A stretch of 64,000 nt of DNA from Gemmatimonas sp. UBA7669 (GTDB lineage Bacteria; Gemmatimonadota; Gemmatimonadetes; Gemmatimonadales; Gemmatimonadaceae): the NCBI RefSeq assembly GCF_002483225.1, contig NZ_DLHL01000063.1, positions 167,216-231,215 of the forward strand, read 5' to 3'. The notes beneath the pieces were generated by a model that saw nothing but the letters and a program-made list of their open reading frames with translations, did no database searches and was not told the DNA's origin. The translations under genes were made by a program, and so were the position numbers. This document shows positions 56,734-63,905 of the stretch, piece after piece (position 1 is the first letter of the stretch; every line of letters begins with the position of its first letter).

Positions 56734-57531
56734 ATGAAGAAGACCTGGTTTATCATCCCGGCCGCGGCGTTGCTGGCGGCGGCGCCGCTGCAGGCGCAGA
56801 CGATCACGATCGGGGGGATCACGCCCACCTTCGGCAACAAGAATCCGAACAACAGTGGGATCGTCATCGACAACACGCCAGCGAGCGCGATCAAGGTTTG
56901 CTGGCCCGGTTCCACCAGCCAGTCGAACTGCGACAACCTTGATGGAAACGGTGGTTTCGGCTCTCAGGGATCCGGTGACTCTGGGTATCTCTTCCAGCGC
57001 GTGAGCACACCTTTGAATCTCGATGTCTCGGATGGGTTCGAGCTCTTCAAGGTCGGCACCTTTACTCACTTTAACCGCCCGGTATCCGGCACCACGTTGA
57101 CATTTGTCGATCTCACGATTGGCCTGTCAATCACTGGTGCGACACCGTCGACCTATTCGGAGACTTTCCGCATCAACCACGACGAAACGGATAACGATCC
57201 GGAAACGTGGTGGGGCGGCAACCTGCCTTGCGAATACTCGGGTTCGACCACTCGTTGTGACGACTATGTGAGCTTTGGGCTGGGCGGCGGGAGCTCCTCG
57301 TTCCTGTTTGGTGGGCAGACCTACGCTATCGATCAGATTGGCTTCAGCCGCGATGGCGGGCTCACCGTAACGTCCGGATTCCTGTCGCCGGAGAATGGCA
57401 ACAACAGCGCTGACATGTACGTTCGTATCTCGCGTACATCAACCGTTCCGGAGCCGACGTCGTTCGCGCTGGTTGCTGCCGGCCTGATGGGTCTGGTTTG
57501 CGTGGCACGTCGTCGCCGCGAAGACGCTTGA
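56734..57531 (+). CDS. PEP-CTERM protein 1 (THxN-type)
   Basis: 265 residues from ATG 56734 (MKKTWFIIPAAALLAAAPLQAQ, a signal peptide). A secreted beta-rich domain contains ELFKVGTFTHFNRPV: the Thr-His-x-Asn that names the THxN family of PEP-CTERM proteins (also like choice-of-anchor K). Then TVPEPTSFALVAAGLMGLVCVARRRRE at the C-terminus: the PEP motif, membrane helix and arginine cluster recognised by an exosortase. Four cysteines in the mature part could form two bonds. Exosortase-sorted proteins are usually linked to extracellular polysaccharide or biofilm; no exosortase is in the window. Own sigma-54-type promoter and terminator. Confidence 0.88.
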   Translation: MKKTWFIIPAAALLAAAPLQAQTITIGGITPTFGNKNPNNSGIVIDNTPASAIKVCWPGSTSQSNCDNLDGNGGFGSQGSGDSGYLFQRVSTPLNLDVSDGFELFKVGTFTHFNRPVSGTTLTFVDLTIGLSITGATPSTYSETFRINHDETDNDPETWWGGNLPCEYSGSTTRCDDYVSFGLGGGSSSFLFGGQTYAIDQIGFSRDGGLTVTSGFLSPENGNNSADMYVRISRTSTVPEPTSFALVAAGLMGLVCVARRRREDA

Positions 57532-57543
57532 TCAAAGGAAGCT

Positions 57544-57561
57544 GACTGGCACGTGCCAGTC
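57544..57561. promoter_or_regulatory. 18-bp perfect palindrome after PEP-CTERM gene 1
   Basis: GACTGGCACGTGCCAGTC, perfectly self-complementary, 13 nt after the stop and 10 nt before the terminator hairpin. It contains TGGCAC on both strands but has no GC at the right spacing to be a sigma-54 promoter. It may be a protein-binding site or part of a double terminator. Confidence 0.45.
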
Positions 57562-57570
57562 TGACTCAGC

Positions 57571-57596
57571 GGGCGCTCCACCTCGGTGGTGCGCCC
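57571..57596 (+). terminator. Terminator of PEP-CTERM gene 1
   Basis: GGGCGC-T-CCAC-CTCG-GTGG-T-GCGCCC, ten base pairs with one T-T mismatch, followed by GTTTGTCGTTT. Almost the same sequence ends gene 2. Confidence 0.85.
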
Positions 57597-57633
57597 GTTT
57601 GTCGTTTCCAGGTGTTGCCAAAAAACCACAAAA

Positions 57634-57692
57634 GTGATGCAGCTCACGAGATCCCGACCAATTGTTGTGCGCAAAGGGTTTCAGCTCCAACA
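57634..57692 (+). promoter_or_regulatory. Inverted repeats upstream of the second PEP-CTERM gene
   Basis: GTGA-N6-TCAC at 57634-57647 and TGTTG-N20-CAACA at 57663-57692. Both element types also occur before gene 1. Distance to the sigma-54 box is 66-125 bp. Confidence 0.4.
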
Positions 57693-57757
57693 CAAGTCAA
57701 CTACGTAACCCGTTTAATGATAAAAAGTTAAAAGATAATGAACCCAGCTTCACATTG

Positions 57758-57773
57758 CGGCATCAATCCTGCT
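57758..57773 (+). promoter_or_regulatory. Sigma-54-type promoter of the second PEP-CTERM gene
   Basis: CGGCATCAATCCTGCT: GG (57759-57760) and GC (57771-57772) 10 bp apart, with GGCA and TGCT kept. The first base and one purine position depart from consensus. ATG is 57 nt downstream. Confidence 0.6.
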
Positions 57774-57829
57774 GTACGGCTGAGTTCGCAGGACTGCCTG
57801 TAAACACTCTCCTTATTGCCATCACCAGC

Positions 57830-58594
57830 ATGAACAAAACCACCCTCCTCATGACGGCGACGATTGCCGCCATGGTTGGCGCCGCTCCAGCTTCAGCTCA
57901 GCTGACGGCAACCCGCGTCGACGCCTGCTTCCTTACGGGCACCAATGCATCGGCCACCAGCCACGAGACCTCGGCGTGCGCGTCGAACTCTGACTGGACG
58001 CGTTGGTCGATTCCTGGGGTTACCAGCCCGGACCGCCCTGACGACTACTTCCAGTTCGAACGCGCGGGCACGGTGCCTCTCACCTTCGGCGCCGACAATC
58101 GCTCCAACGCCTTCAACCTCGGCTATTTCACGTTCTCCGACAACCTGAACTGCCGCGACAACGGTCAGAGCTGTGTTCACCCTACCAGTGGCTCGAACAC
58201 GCTGCGCTTCCAGGTGAACATGACCGGATACGCCGGTGAGTTCCAGTACGATCTCCTCACTGTCAACTTCTTCGGTAGCTCAAACGCCGCCGAGGCGTAC
58301 TCGTTCTCGGGTGGCGGTTGGTCGAACTGGTTCAACGTTGGTGGCGAGGAATACCGCTTCGCCGTGGTGGGCTTCGATACGCCGCACCCCGGTAATGCCG
58401 CCAACTACTGCAAGGACTACGACGCCATCCCCACGGCCGGAAACAACCGGTATGACTCGGCAGACGGCGGCAAGCTCTGCGGTCAGTTTGAAAAGAAGGT
58501 GTCGCAGGTCGCTGAGCCGGCTACCCTGTCGCTGGTTGCTGCCGGCCTGATGGGTCTGGTGGGCGTCGCCCGTCGTCGCCGCGACGAGGCCTGA
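57830..58594 (+). CDS. PEP-CTERM protein 2
   Basis: 254 residues from ATG 57830 (MNKTTLLMTATIAAMVGAAPASAQ). The domain FNLGYFTFSDNLNC is in the place of the THxN element of gene 1 but has lost the His. Seven cysteines in the mature part, more than in genes 1 and 3. The sorting tag is VAEPATLSLVAAGLMGLVGVARRRRDE, in which the first Pro of PEP is Ala; the EP, helix and Arg cluster remain. 31 bp of the tag DNA are identical to gene 1. Own promoter and double terminator. Confidence 0.85.
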   Translation: MNKTTLLMTATIAAMVGAAPASAQLTATRVDACFLTGTNASATSHETSACASNSDWTRWSIPGVTSPDRPDDYFQFERAGTVPLTFGADNRSNAFNLGYFTFSDNLNCRDNGQSCVHPTSGSNTLRFQVNMTGYAGEFQYDLLTVNFFGSSNAAEAYSFSGGGWSNWFNVGGEEYRFAVVGFDTPHPGNAANYCKDYDAIPTAGNNRYDSADGGKLCGQFEKKVSQVAEPATLSLVAAGLMGLVGVARRRRDEA

Positions 58595-58609
58595 TTTCGA
58601 AGGTAGGTC

Positions 58610-58628
58610 CTGAGGCCGTCGGCCTCAG
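58610..58628 (+). terminator. First hairpin after PEP-CTERM gene 2
   Basis: CTGAGGCC-GTC-GGCCTCAG, perfect 8-bp stem, 15 nt after the stop codon. It is followed 9 nt later by a stronger hairpin with T-run. Confidence 0.6.
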
Positions 58629-58636
58629 CTGAAAGC

Positions 58637-58662
58637 GGGCGCTCCACTTCGGTGGGGCGCCC
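58637..58662 (+). terminator. Terminator of PEP-CTERM gene 2
   Basis: GGGCGC-T-CCAC-TTCG-GTGG-G-GCGCCC followed by GTTCTTTGTTC. Differs from the gene 1 terminator at only two positions in 26. Confidence 0.85.
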
Positions 58663-58673
58663 GTTCTTTGTTC

Positions 58674-58700
58674 ATGTTGTGGCCTTCATGCGACATATGT
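58674..58700 (+). promoter_or_regulatory. Inverted repeat upstream of the third PEP-CTERM gene
   Basis: ATGTTG-N11-CGACAT (58674-58696), followed by ATGTG. The segment CTTCATGCGACATATG matches the TTTCATGCAACACGTG of gene 1 at 12 of 16 positions. About 165 bp before the sigma-54 box. Confidence 0.4.
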
Positions 58701-58864
58701 GCGCTACGACACCACACCGACCGTTTGCGCGACACCGCCGTTAGAGCTTCGGCATGCATTCGTATTGCTGCAGTAGAGCTCGGTGTTCGGTCATAATGCC
58801 CTTATTGTGTCAGCTTTCGAACCCGTGTCCGATACCAAAGTCGGCACTCTCTTCCGAGAAGCAA

Positions 58865-58880
58865 TGGCACGGAAAATGCT
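58865..58880 (+). promoter_or_regulatory. Sigma-54 promoter of the third PEP-CTERM gene
   Basis: TGGCACGGAAAATGCT matches TGGCAYRN4YTGCW at all defined positions but one. GG (58866-58867) and GC (58878-58879) are 10 bp apart. The ATG at 58929 is 49 nt downstream. Confidence 0.78.
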
Positions 58881-58928
58881 CTATCCAACCGTGTAGACAG
58901 CGACATTCCCCGAATCCCGATGGTACCC

Positions 58929-59708
58929 ATGAAGCTCTCACGTCTCGCCCTTTCGCTCGCTGCAGCCCTCGTGGCTGGTGCGTCGACGGCCGAAGCCCAG
59001 GCGGACCTGCGTTGGTACTCCACCAGTGCCACCTTCTCCGACTGGGTTTTCGCCAACACCTCTGGTACGAGCGGCCAATCCAGCGTTGACAACACCGGAT
59101 CCCAGATCGATATCCGCTGGGGTTCCACCGTGTCTTCCAGCCAGAGCTACCTCCAGTTCAACCGCTCAGCGCCACCCGACGGTTGCGTCTTTGAAGGTTC
59201 CTGCGCGTTCTGGGATGACTATGTCACCCTCAACACCGCCGACGGCTTCGAGCTGTTCAAGGTGGGAACGCTCAAGTACTACAATGACGACAACCCGTCC
59301 GGCAACCGTCGCCTCACGTCGGTGGACCTCAACGTCAACGTCGTGCTCGACGCCAACTCGGCGAGCAGCAGCCCGGCCGAGGTCACCGTGGGTGGCACCT
59401 TCGACTTCGGGATCAACGAGCCCCTGAACCCTACGGCGGACGACCTGCTGGTCACCATGATCGGCGCGCCGACCTCGTTCGTGTTCAACAGCGTGACCTA
59501 TTACTTCCAGCTTGTTGGGCTCTCGGCGAACAACGGCGTGACGTTCCTTGACCAGTTGACGGTTGAAGAGAACCAGTCCAAGACCGTGGGTGTGTTTGCC
59601 AAGGTCTACACGCAGTCCACGCAGGTCCCGGAGCCCGCCTCGCTGGCGCTGCTCGCCTCGGGCCTTGTGGGACTCGGTTTGGCTGCGCGTCGCCGGGTTT
59701 CGCGCTAA
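58929..59708 (+). CDS. PEP-CTERM protein 3
   Basis: 259 residues from ATG 58929 (MKLSRLALSLAAALVAGASTAEAQ, signal peptide); ATG 58920 is also in frame. TADGFELFKVGTLKYYNDDN aligns with DGFELFKVGTFTHFN of gene 1, so it is a paralogue in which THxN became KYYN. The sorting tag QVPEPASLALLASGLVGLGLAARRRVSR is canonical. Only two cysteines in the mature part. It carries its own sigma-54-type promoter and a terminator unrelated to those of genes 1 and 2. Confidence 0.88.
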   Translation: MKLSRLALSLAAALVAGASTAEAQADLRWYSTSATFSDWVFANTSGTSGQSSVDNTGSQIDIRWGSTVSSSQSYLQFNRSAPPDGCVFEGSCAFWDDYVTLNTADGFELFKVGTLKYYNDDNPSGNRRLTSVDLNVNVVLDANSASSSPAEVTVGGTFDFGINEPLNPTADDLLVTMIGAPTSFVFNSVTYYFQLVGLSANNGVTFLDQLTVEENQSKTVGVFAKVYTQSTQVPEPASLALLASGLVGLGLAARRRVSR

Positions 59709-59738
59709 GCTGCTCGACGTCACACGATAGTCCGAAGA

Positions 59739-59768
59739 CAAGAAGGGCCCGCCAAACGGCGGGCCCTT
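59739..59768 (+). terminator. Terminator of PEP-CTERM gene 3
   Basis: Perfect 13-bp stem AGAAGGGCCCGCC / GGCGGGCCCTTCT with AAAC loop, then CGCGTCTC. 31 nt after the stop codon. Confidence 0.8.
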
Positions 59769-59856
59769 CTCGCGTCTCGGCCTTGCCGGTTCGAATTCAT
59801 GTGCTCGGATGTGCCTACCGCCTCGGTGCACGAATGAGAAGGCGTCTGACATGACA

Positions 59857-59889
59857 AAGGCCCCGGCCGCATATCGCGACCGGGGCCTT
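59857..59889 (-). terminator. Terminator of rpsA
   Basis: AAGGCCCCGG / CCGGGGCCTT (10 bp) with an inner CGC/GCG; on the minus strand it is followed by TTGTCATG. 24 nt after the rpsA stop. The two convergent terminators isolate the PEP-CTERM cluster from rpsA. Confidence 0.8.
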
Positions 59890-59912
59890 CATCACTTCAA
59901 GCTGCCAGGAAC

Positions 59913-61709
59913 TCAGAGACCGAGTTCGTCTTCCGAGCTGTGCACCTTGCTCGGCTCGGCCGGCTTGGGCGGCTGCTCTTCCGGGATCGACGTCACGGCG
60001 AGCACGATACGGCGGTGGATGGGATCCACCTCCAGCACGCGCATCACGAAGTTCATGCCTTCGTACGTGAAGTCTGCCGGGTTCGTCACCGTGCCTTCCG
60101 GGTTGAGCTGGCTCACCGGCACGAAGCCTTCGATGTCGTTGCCGAGATCGACGACCACGCCCTTGTCCATCAGGCGCACGACCTTGCCAGGGAGCTCAGT
60201 ACCCACCGGGTAGGTCTCACCGATGCGAAGCCACGGATCTTCCTCTGCCTGCTTGAGGCCGAGCGAGATGCGCTTGTTTTCGCTGTCGATGTTGAGGATG
60301 ACCACGTCCACTGCGTCGCCCTTCTTCACGACTTCCGACGGGTGCTGGACGCGCTTGGTCCAGGACATATCGGAGATGTGAATGAGGCCGTCGATGCCCG
60401 GCTCGATTTCGACAAAGGCGCCGAACGAGGTCAGGTTGCGGACCTTGCCGTTGATGCGCGTACCCACCGGGTACTTGAGCGGCAGGATGACCCACGGATC
60501 CTGCTCGGTCTGCTTCATGCCGAGCGAGATCTTCTCCTCGGTCTCGTCGACCTTGAGCACCACCGCTTCGATGGCCTCGCCGATCGACACGATCTTGGAG
60601 GGGTGACGGACGTTGCGCGTCCAGCTCATCTCGGAGATGTGCACGAGGCCTTCGATGCCCGGCTCGAGCTCGATGAAGGCGCCATAGTTCGTGATGGACA
60701 CGACCTTGCCGTTGACGCGCGTACCCACCGGGTACTTGGCGGCAACATCCTTCCACGGGTAGCTCTGCAGCTGCTTGAGGCCGAGCGAAATGCGCTCGCG
60801 CTCCCAATCGATGTCGAGCACCTTGATCTCGAGCTCCATGCCGATCTGGACCATCTCGCTCGGATGCGAGATGCGGCCCCACGACATGTCGGTGATGTGG
60901 AGCAGGCCGTCCACGCCACCCAGATCAATGAACGCACCGAAGTCGGTGATGTTCTTGACGACGCCCTTGCGCACCTGGTCCTTCGCGAGCTCCTTCATGA
61001 GCTTCTCGCGCTTGCCGGCGCGTTCGGTCTCGAGGATCACGCGACGCGACACCACGATGTTGCGACGGCGCTTGTTGAGCTTGATGATCTTGAACTCGTA
61101 CTTCTGGCCGAGCAGCTCGTCGATGTTGGGCACGCGACGCAGCGCGATCTGCGAGCCCGGGAGGAAGGCGTCCACACCCATGAGATCGACGACCACACCA
61201 CCCTTGATCTTCTTGACCAGGGTGCCTTCCACCGGCTCGTCGTTCTCGTAGGCCACGCGGATGCGCTCCCACACGCGCATGAAGTCGGCCTTCTTCTTCG
61301 AGAGGACGACCGAGCCTTCCGAGTCTTCGAGGTGCTCGAGGAGCACTTCGACTTCGTCGCCCGCCTTGAGGTCGGGCATGTCCTTGAATTCTTCAAGCGG
61401 AATGGTGCCTTCCGACTTGAAGCCGATATCGAGGACGACGAGGTTCTCACGAATCTCGAGAACGCGCGACTTGACGATCTCACCCTCTTCGATCGACGCC
61501 AGCGTCCCGTTGTACAACTCCATCATGCGCTCGTACTCGTCGGACGAGAATTCGTCCTCCTCGTAGAGCTCGGGGCGGCGGTTCGCGAGGGGGCGGAGCT
61601 GGCTCTTCTGCAGATCGCGCTTCTCGCGCGCCGTCAGGCGGCCGTACGCCGGCACTTCTTCGGCGGCTGCGATTTCAGCTTCGAGCTCGGGGCTCAGTTC
61701 AGTGCTCAT
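59913..61709 (-). CDS. rpsA: 30S ribosomal protein S1
   Basis: 598 residues with six S1 (OB-fold) repeats at about 75-145, 160-230, 245-315, 330-400, 415-487 and 500-575. Repeats 3-5 keep the canonical form (FGAFIDLGGVDGLLHITDMSW, YGAFIELEPGIEGLVHISEMSW, FGAFVEIEPGIDGLIHISDMSW). A 70-residue N-terminal extension (MSTELSPELEAEIAAAEEVP...) and an acidic C-terminal end flank them. S1 recruits mRNAs lacking strong Shine-Dalgarno sites, consistent with the weak sites of this genome. Confidence 0.96.
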   Translation of the reverse strand: MSTELSPELEAEIAAAEEVPAYGRLTAREKRDLQKSQLRPLANRRPELYEEDEFSSDEYERMMELYNGTLASIEEGEIVKSRVLEIRENLVVLDIGFKSEGTIPLEEFKDMPDLKAGDEVEVLLEHLEDSEGSVVLSKKKADFMRVWERIRVAYENDEPVEGTLVKKIKGGVVVDLMGVDAFLPGSQIALRRVPNIDELLGQKYEFKIIKLNKRRRNIVVSRRVILETERAGKREKLMKELAKDQVRKGVVKNITDFGAFIDLGGVDGLLHITDMSWGRISHPSEMVQIGMELEIKVLDIDWERERISLGLKQLQSYPWKDVAAKYPVGTRVNGKVVSITNYGAFIELEPGIEGLVHISEMSWTRNVRHPSKIVSIGEAIEAVVLKVDETEEKISLGMKQTEQDPWVILPLKYPVGTRINGKVRNLTSFGAFVEIEPGIDGLIHISDMSWTKRVQHPSEVVKKGDAVDVVILNIDSENKRISLGLKQAEEDPWLRIGETYPVGTELPGKVVRLMDKGVVVDLGNDIEGFVPVSQLNPEGTVTNPADFTYEGMNFVMRVLEVDPIHRRIVLAVTSIPEEQPPKPAEPSKVHSSEDELGL

Positions 61710-61789
61710 AACGTCGGGTTTCTCCAGTTCGCGGAACTGCCCTCGCCGCGCCGAGATAGGGGTATACGGATGAAATACGGGAGCCTTAA

Positions 61790-61818
61790 AACATAGGGGG
61801 CCCTGGGCGTGGCTACAA
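61790..61818 (-). promoter_or_regulatory. rpsA promoter
   Basis: Minus strand TTGTAG (61813-61818), 17-bp spacer of C/G, TATGTT (61790-61795). The predicted leader is about 74 nt. The 138-bp gap to aroA-cmk shows no terminator. Confidence 0.55.
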
Positions 61819-61847
61819 GGGCGGCGGGGGGCCGACCTATCCGATTT

Positions 61848-63905
61848 TCAGCCCTGCCCGAGCCGCTCCCGGGTCGCCTTGGCCAGCGCCACGATACGCT
61901 CCACCTGCTCCACCTGCGTCACGCTGGTGGTATCGATCGTCACGGCGTCGCGGGCCGGTGCACTCTGGGTGGCATCCTGCGCATCACGGGCCACCAGGGC
62001 CTCGGTCTCCTCGGCGATCTCCGCGTCGCTTGGACGGCGGCCGAGGCGCTGGATGAGCCGCCGCCGTGCCCGCTCCCAGGTGTCGGCGATGAGGAACACC
62101 TTGAGCGCAGCGTCCGGGAACACGGCCGTCCCGATATCGCGCCCGTCCACCACGACGTCCACGGCCGCGCCGGCTTCCCGTACCTGGGAATTCACCCAGG
62201 TCCGGACTGGTGCCATGCTGGCCACCCGCGACACCTGCCGGGTGACCGGTGTGTCCCGGAGCGCGAGGTCCTGCTCCTGACCATCAATGAGCGGTAGCAC
62301 CGAACGCTCGGTAAGGCGCCAGGTAATGCGGGAGGTCCCGGCCAACACCAGGTCAGGCGTCCACTGCTCTGGTTCAACGCCGCTCTGCAGCGCCAGCCAC
62401 GTGGCCGCGCGGTAGAACGCGCCGGAGTCGACATGTCGCACGTCGAGCTGCTGGGCCACCCACTGGGCCGTGCTGCTCTTGCCGGAGGCGGCCGGTCCGT
62501 CAATGGCAATGACAAGCCGACGGGTGCCCGTGCCAGGCGATGCCGGGTGACCGATGTGCGCTTCGACCGCTGTTCCGACCGTGTCCAGTGCCGACGCCGT
62601 GGTTACCTGCGCAAGATCGCGCCAGAAGCTGGGGTAGGACACGTTCACACAGCCGGGATCGTCGATGGTGATGCTGTTGCCCGGCAGCGCGCCCAGAATG
62701 CCAAACGCCATGGCCAGGCGATGATCGCCGTGGGTCTGTACGTGACCACGCAGAGCGGTCGCTGCACCCACAACGCGCATGCCATCCGGACGTTCCTCGG
62801 CATCGGCCCCAAGGCGACGCAGGTTGTCCACCACGGCGCGAATGCGATCGCTTTCCTTGACGCGCAATTCTGCGGCATCGGCAATGATGGTCTCGCCACT
62901 GGCCCGTGTGGCCAGACAGGCAATCATCGGCAGCTCATCGATGCAGCGCGGTATCTCAGCCCCCGCGATGTGTGTGCCTCGCAGCGCGGACGGCCGCACG
63001 CGCAGTACTCCAACCGGTTCCCCGCCCTGCTCGTGCACGTCGTGCACCTCGAGGTCTGCGCCCATGCGGCGCATCACGTCAAAGGCCCCGGTGCGCGTGG
63101 GATTGAGGCAGACGGCGTCAAACCACAGCTCACCCGCATCAGCCAGACACGCCAGCGCTGCAAAGAAGGTGACACTGGACGGATCAGCGGGCACGTCGAC
63201 ATCAAGCGGCGCGAGATGCTGCGAGGCGGCCAGCACAATCTGACGCGCCCCGCTTTCCTGTACGGCGACGGCAAGTTGCACGCCGCGCGCCTGCAGCATG
63301 CGCTCGCTGTGGTCGCGCGACGCGTGCGGTTCGTCCACCGTCACCGAAACGCCCGACGTCAAGCCGGCCAACAGCACGGCACCCTTGACCTGCGCGCTGG
63401 CGTGCGCATTGGTGACCGCGACCGACTGCAGCATGGCGCCCCGCACGCGCATGGGCAGGCCCTCGTGTCCCGGCGCGCCCTCAAAGGCAATGTGCGCGCC
63501 CATGCGGCGCAGTGGCTCCGCGACACGGCGCATGGGACGTCGACTGAGACTCGCGTCACCCTCGAACCGCGCGTCCACGCCATCGAGTCCCGCCACGAGG
63601 CCCGCCAGCAGGCGCGTGGTCGTGCCACTGTTCGCACAGTCCAGCACGGATTCGGGTGTATGCAGCGCGCGTGGCCCACGACCCTGCACCACAAAGTCGT
63701 CCGACAATGCCGGCACCGCGACGCCCAGTGCACGCAGCGCCGACGCCGTGGCATGCACATCGGCCGAAGGCAGGATGCTCCGGATGCGCGAGGGCCCTTC
63801 GGCCAACGCGGCGAAGATGAGGGCCCGGTGACTGATGGACTTGTCACCCGGCGCCCGAACTCGACCGTGTACCGTCAGCCGCGAGGCATGACTCACCGCA
63901 ACCAC
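61848..63905 (-). CDS. aroA-cmk: Fused EPSP synthase - cytidylate kinase
   Basis: 685 residues from GTG 63905. Residues 1 to about 440 are 5-enolpyruvylshikimate-3-phosphate synthase: RAPGDKSISHRALIFAALAEG, DCANSGTTTRLLAGL, GDASLSRRPMRRV, ELPMIACLATRASG, ELRVKESDRI and THGDHRLAMAFGILG; the NSGTTTRL form is that of Bacillus-like (class II) enzymes. From about 462, VIAIDGPAASGKSSTAQWVAQ begins cytidylate kinase, with VDSGAFYRAATWLAL, VVVDGRDIGTAVFPDA and a C-terminal helix. There is no stop between them, and the linker is about 20 residues. In many bacteria aroA and cmk are neighbours before rpsA, so the fusion joins gene neighbours. Confidence 0.95.
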   Translation of the reverse strand: MVAVSHASRLTVHGRVRAPGDKSISHRALIFAALAEGPSRIRSILPSADVHATASALRALGVAVPALSDDFVVQGRGPRALHTPESVLDCANSGTTTRLLAGLVAGLDGVDARFEGDASLSRRPMRRVAEPLRRMGAHIAFEGAPGHEGLPMRVRGAMLQSVAVTNAHASAQVKGAVLLAGLTSGVSVTVDEPHASRDHSERMLQARGVQLAVAVQESGARQIVLAASQHLAPLDVDVPADPSSVTFFAALACLADAGELWFDAVCLNPTRTGAFDVMRRMGADLEVHDVHEQGGEPVGVLRVRPSALRGTHIAGAEIPRCIDELPMIACLATRASGETIIADAAELRVKESDRIRAVVDNLRRLGADAEERPDGMRVVGAATALRGHVQTHGDHRLAMAFGILGALPGNSITIDDPGCVNVSYPSFWRDLAQVTTASALDTVGTAVEAHIGHPASPGTGTRRLVIAIDGPAASGKSSTAQWVAQQLDVRHVDSGAFYRAATWLALQSGVEPEQWTPDLVLAGTSRITWRLTERSVLPLIDGQEQDLALRDTPVTRQVSRVASMAPVRTWVNSQVREAGAAVDVVVDGRDIGTAVFPDAALKVFLIADTWERARRRLIQRLGRRPSDAEIAEETEALVARDAQDATQSAPARDAVTIDTTSVTQVEQVERIVALAKATRERLGQG

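Noticed and set aside
57544..57561. TGGCAC in the palindrome as a fourth sigma-54 promoter
   Set aside because: GG is followed after 10 bp by TC rather than GC on either strand.
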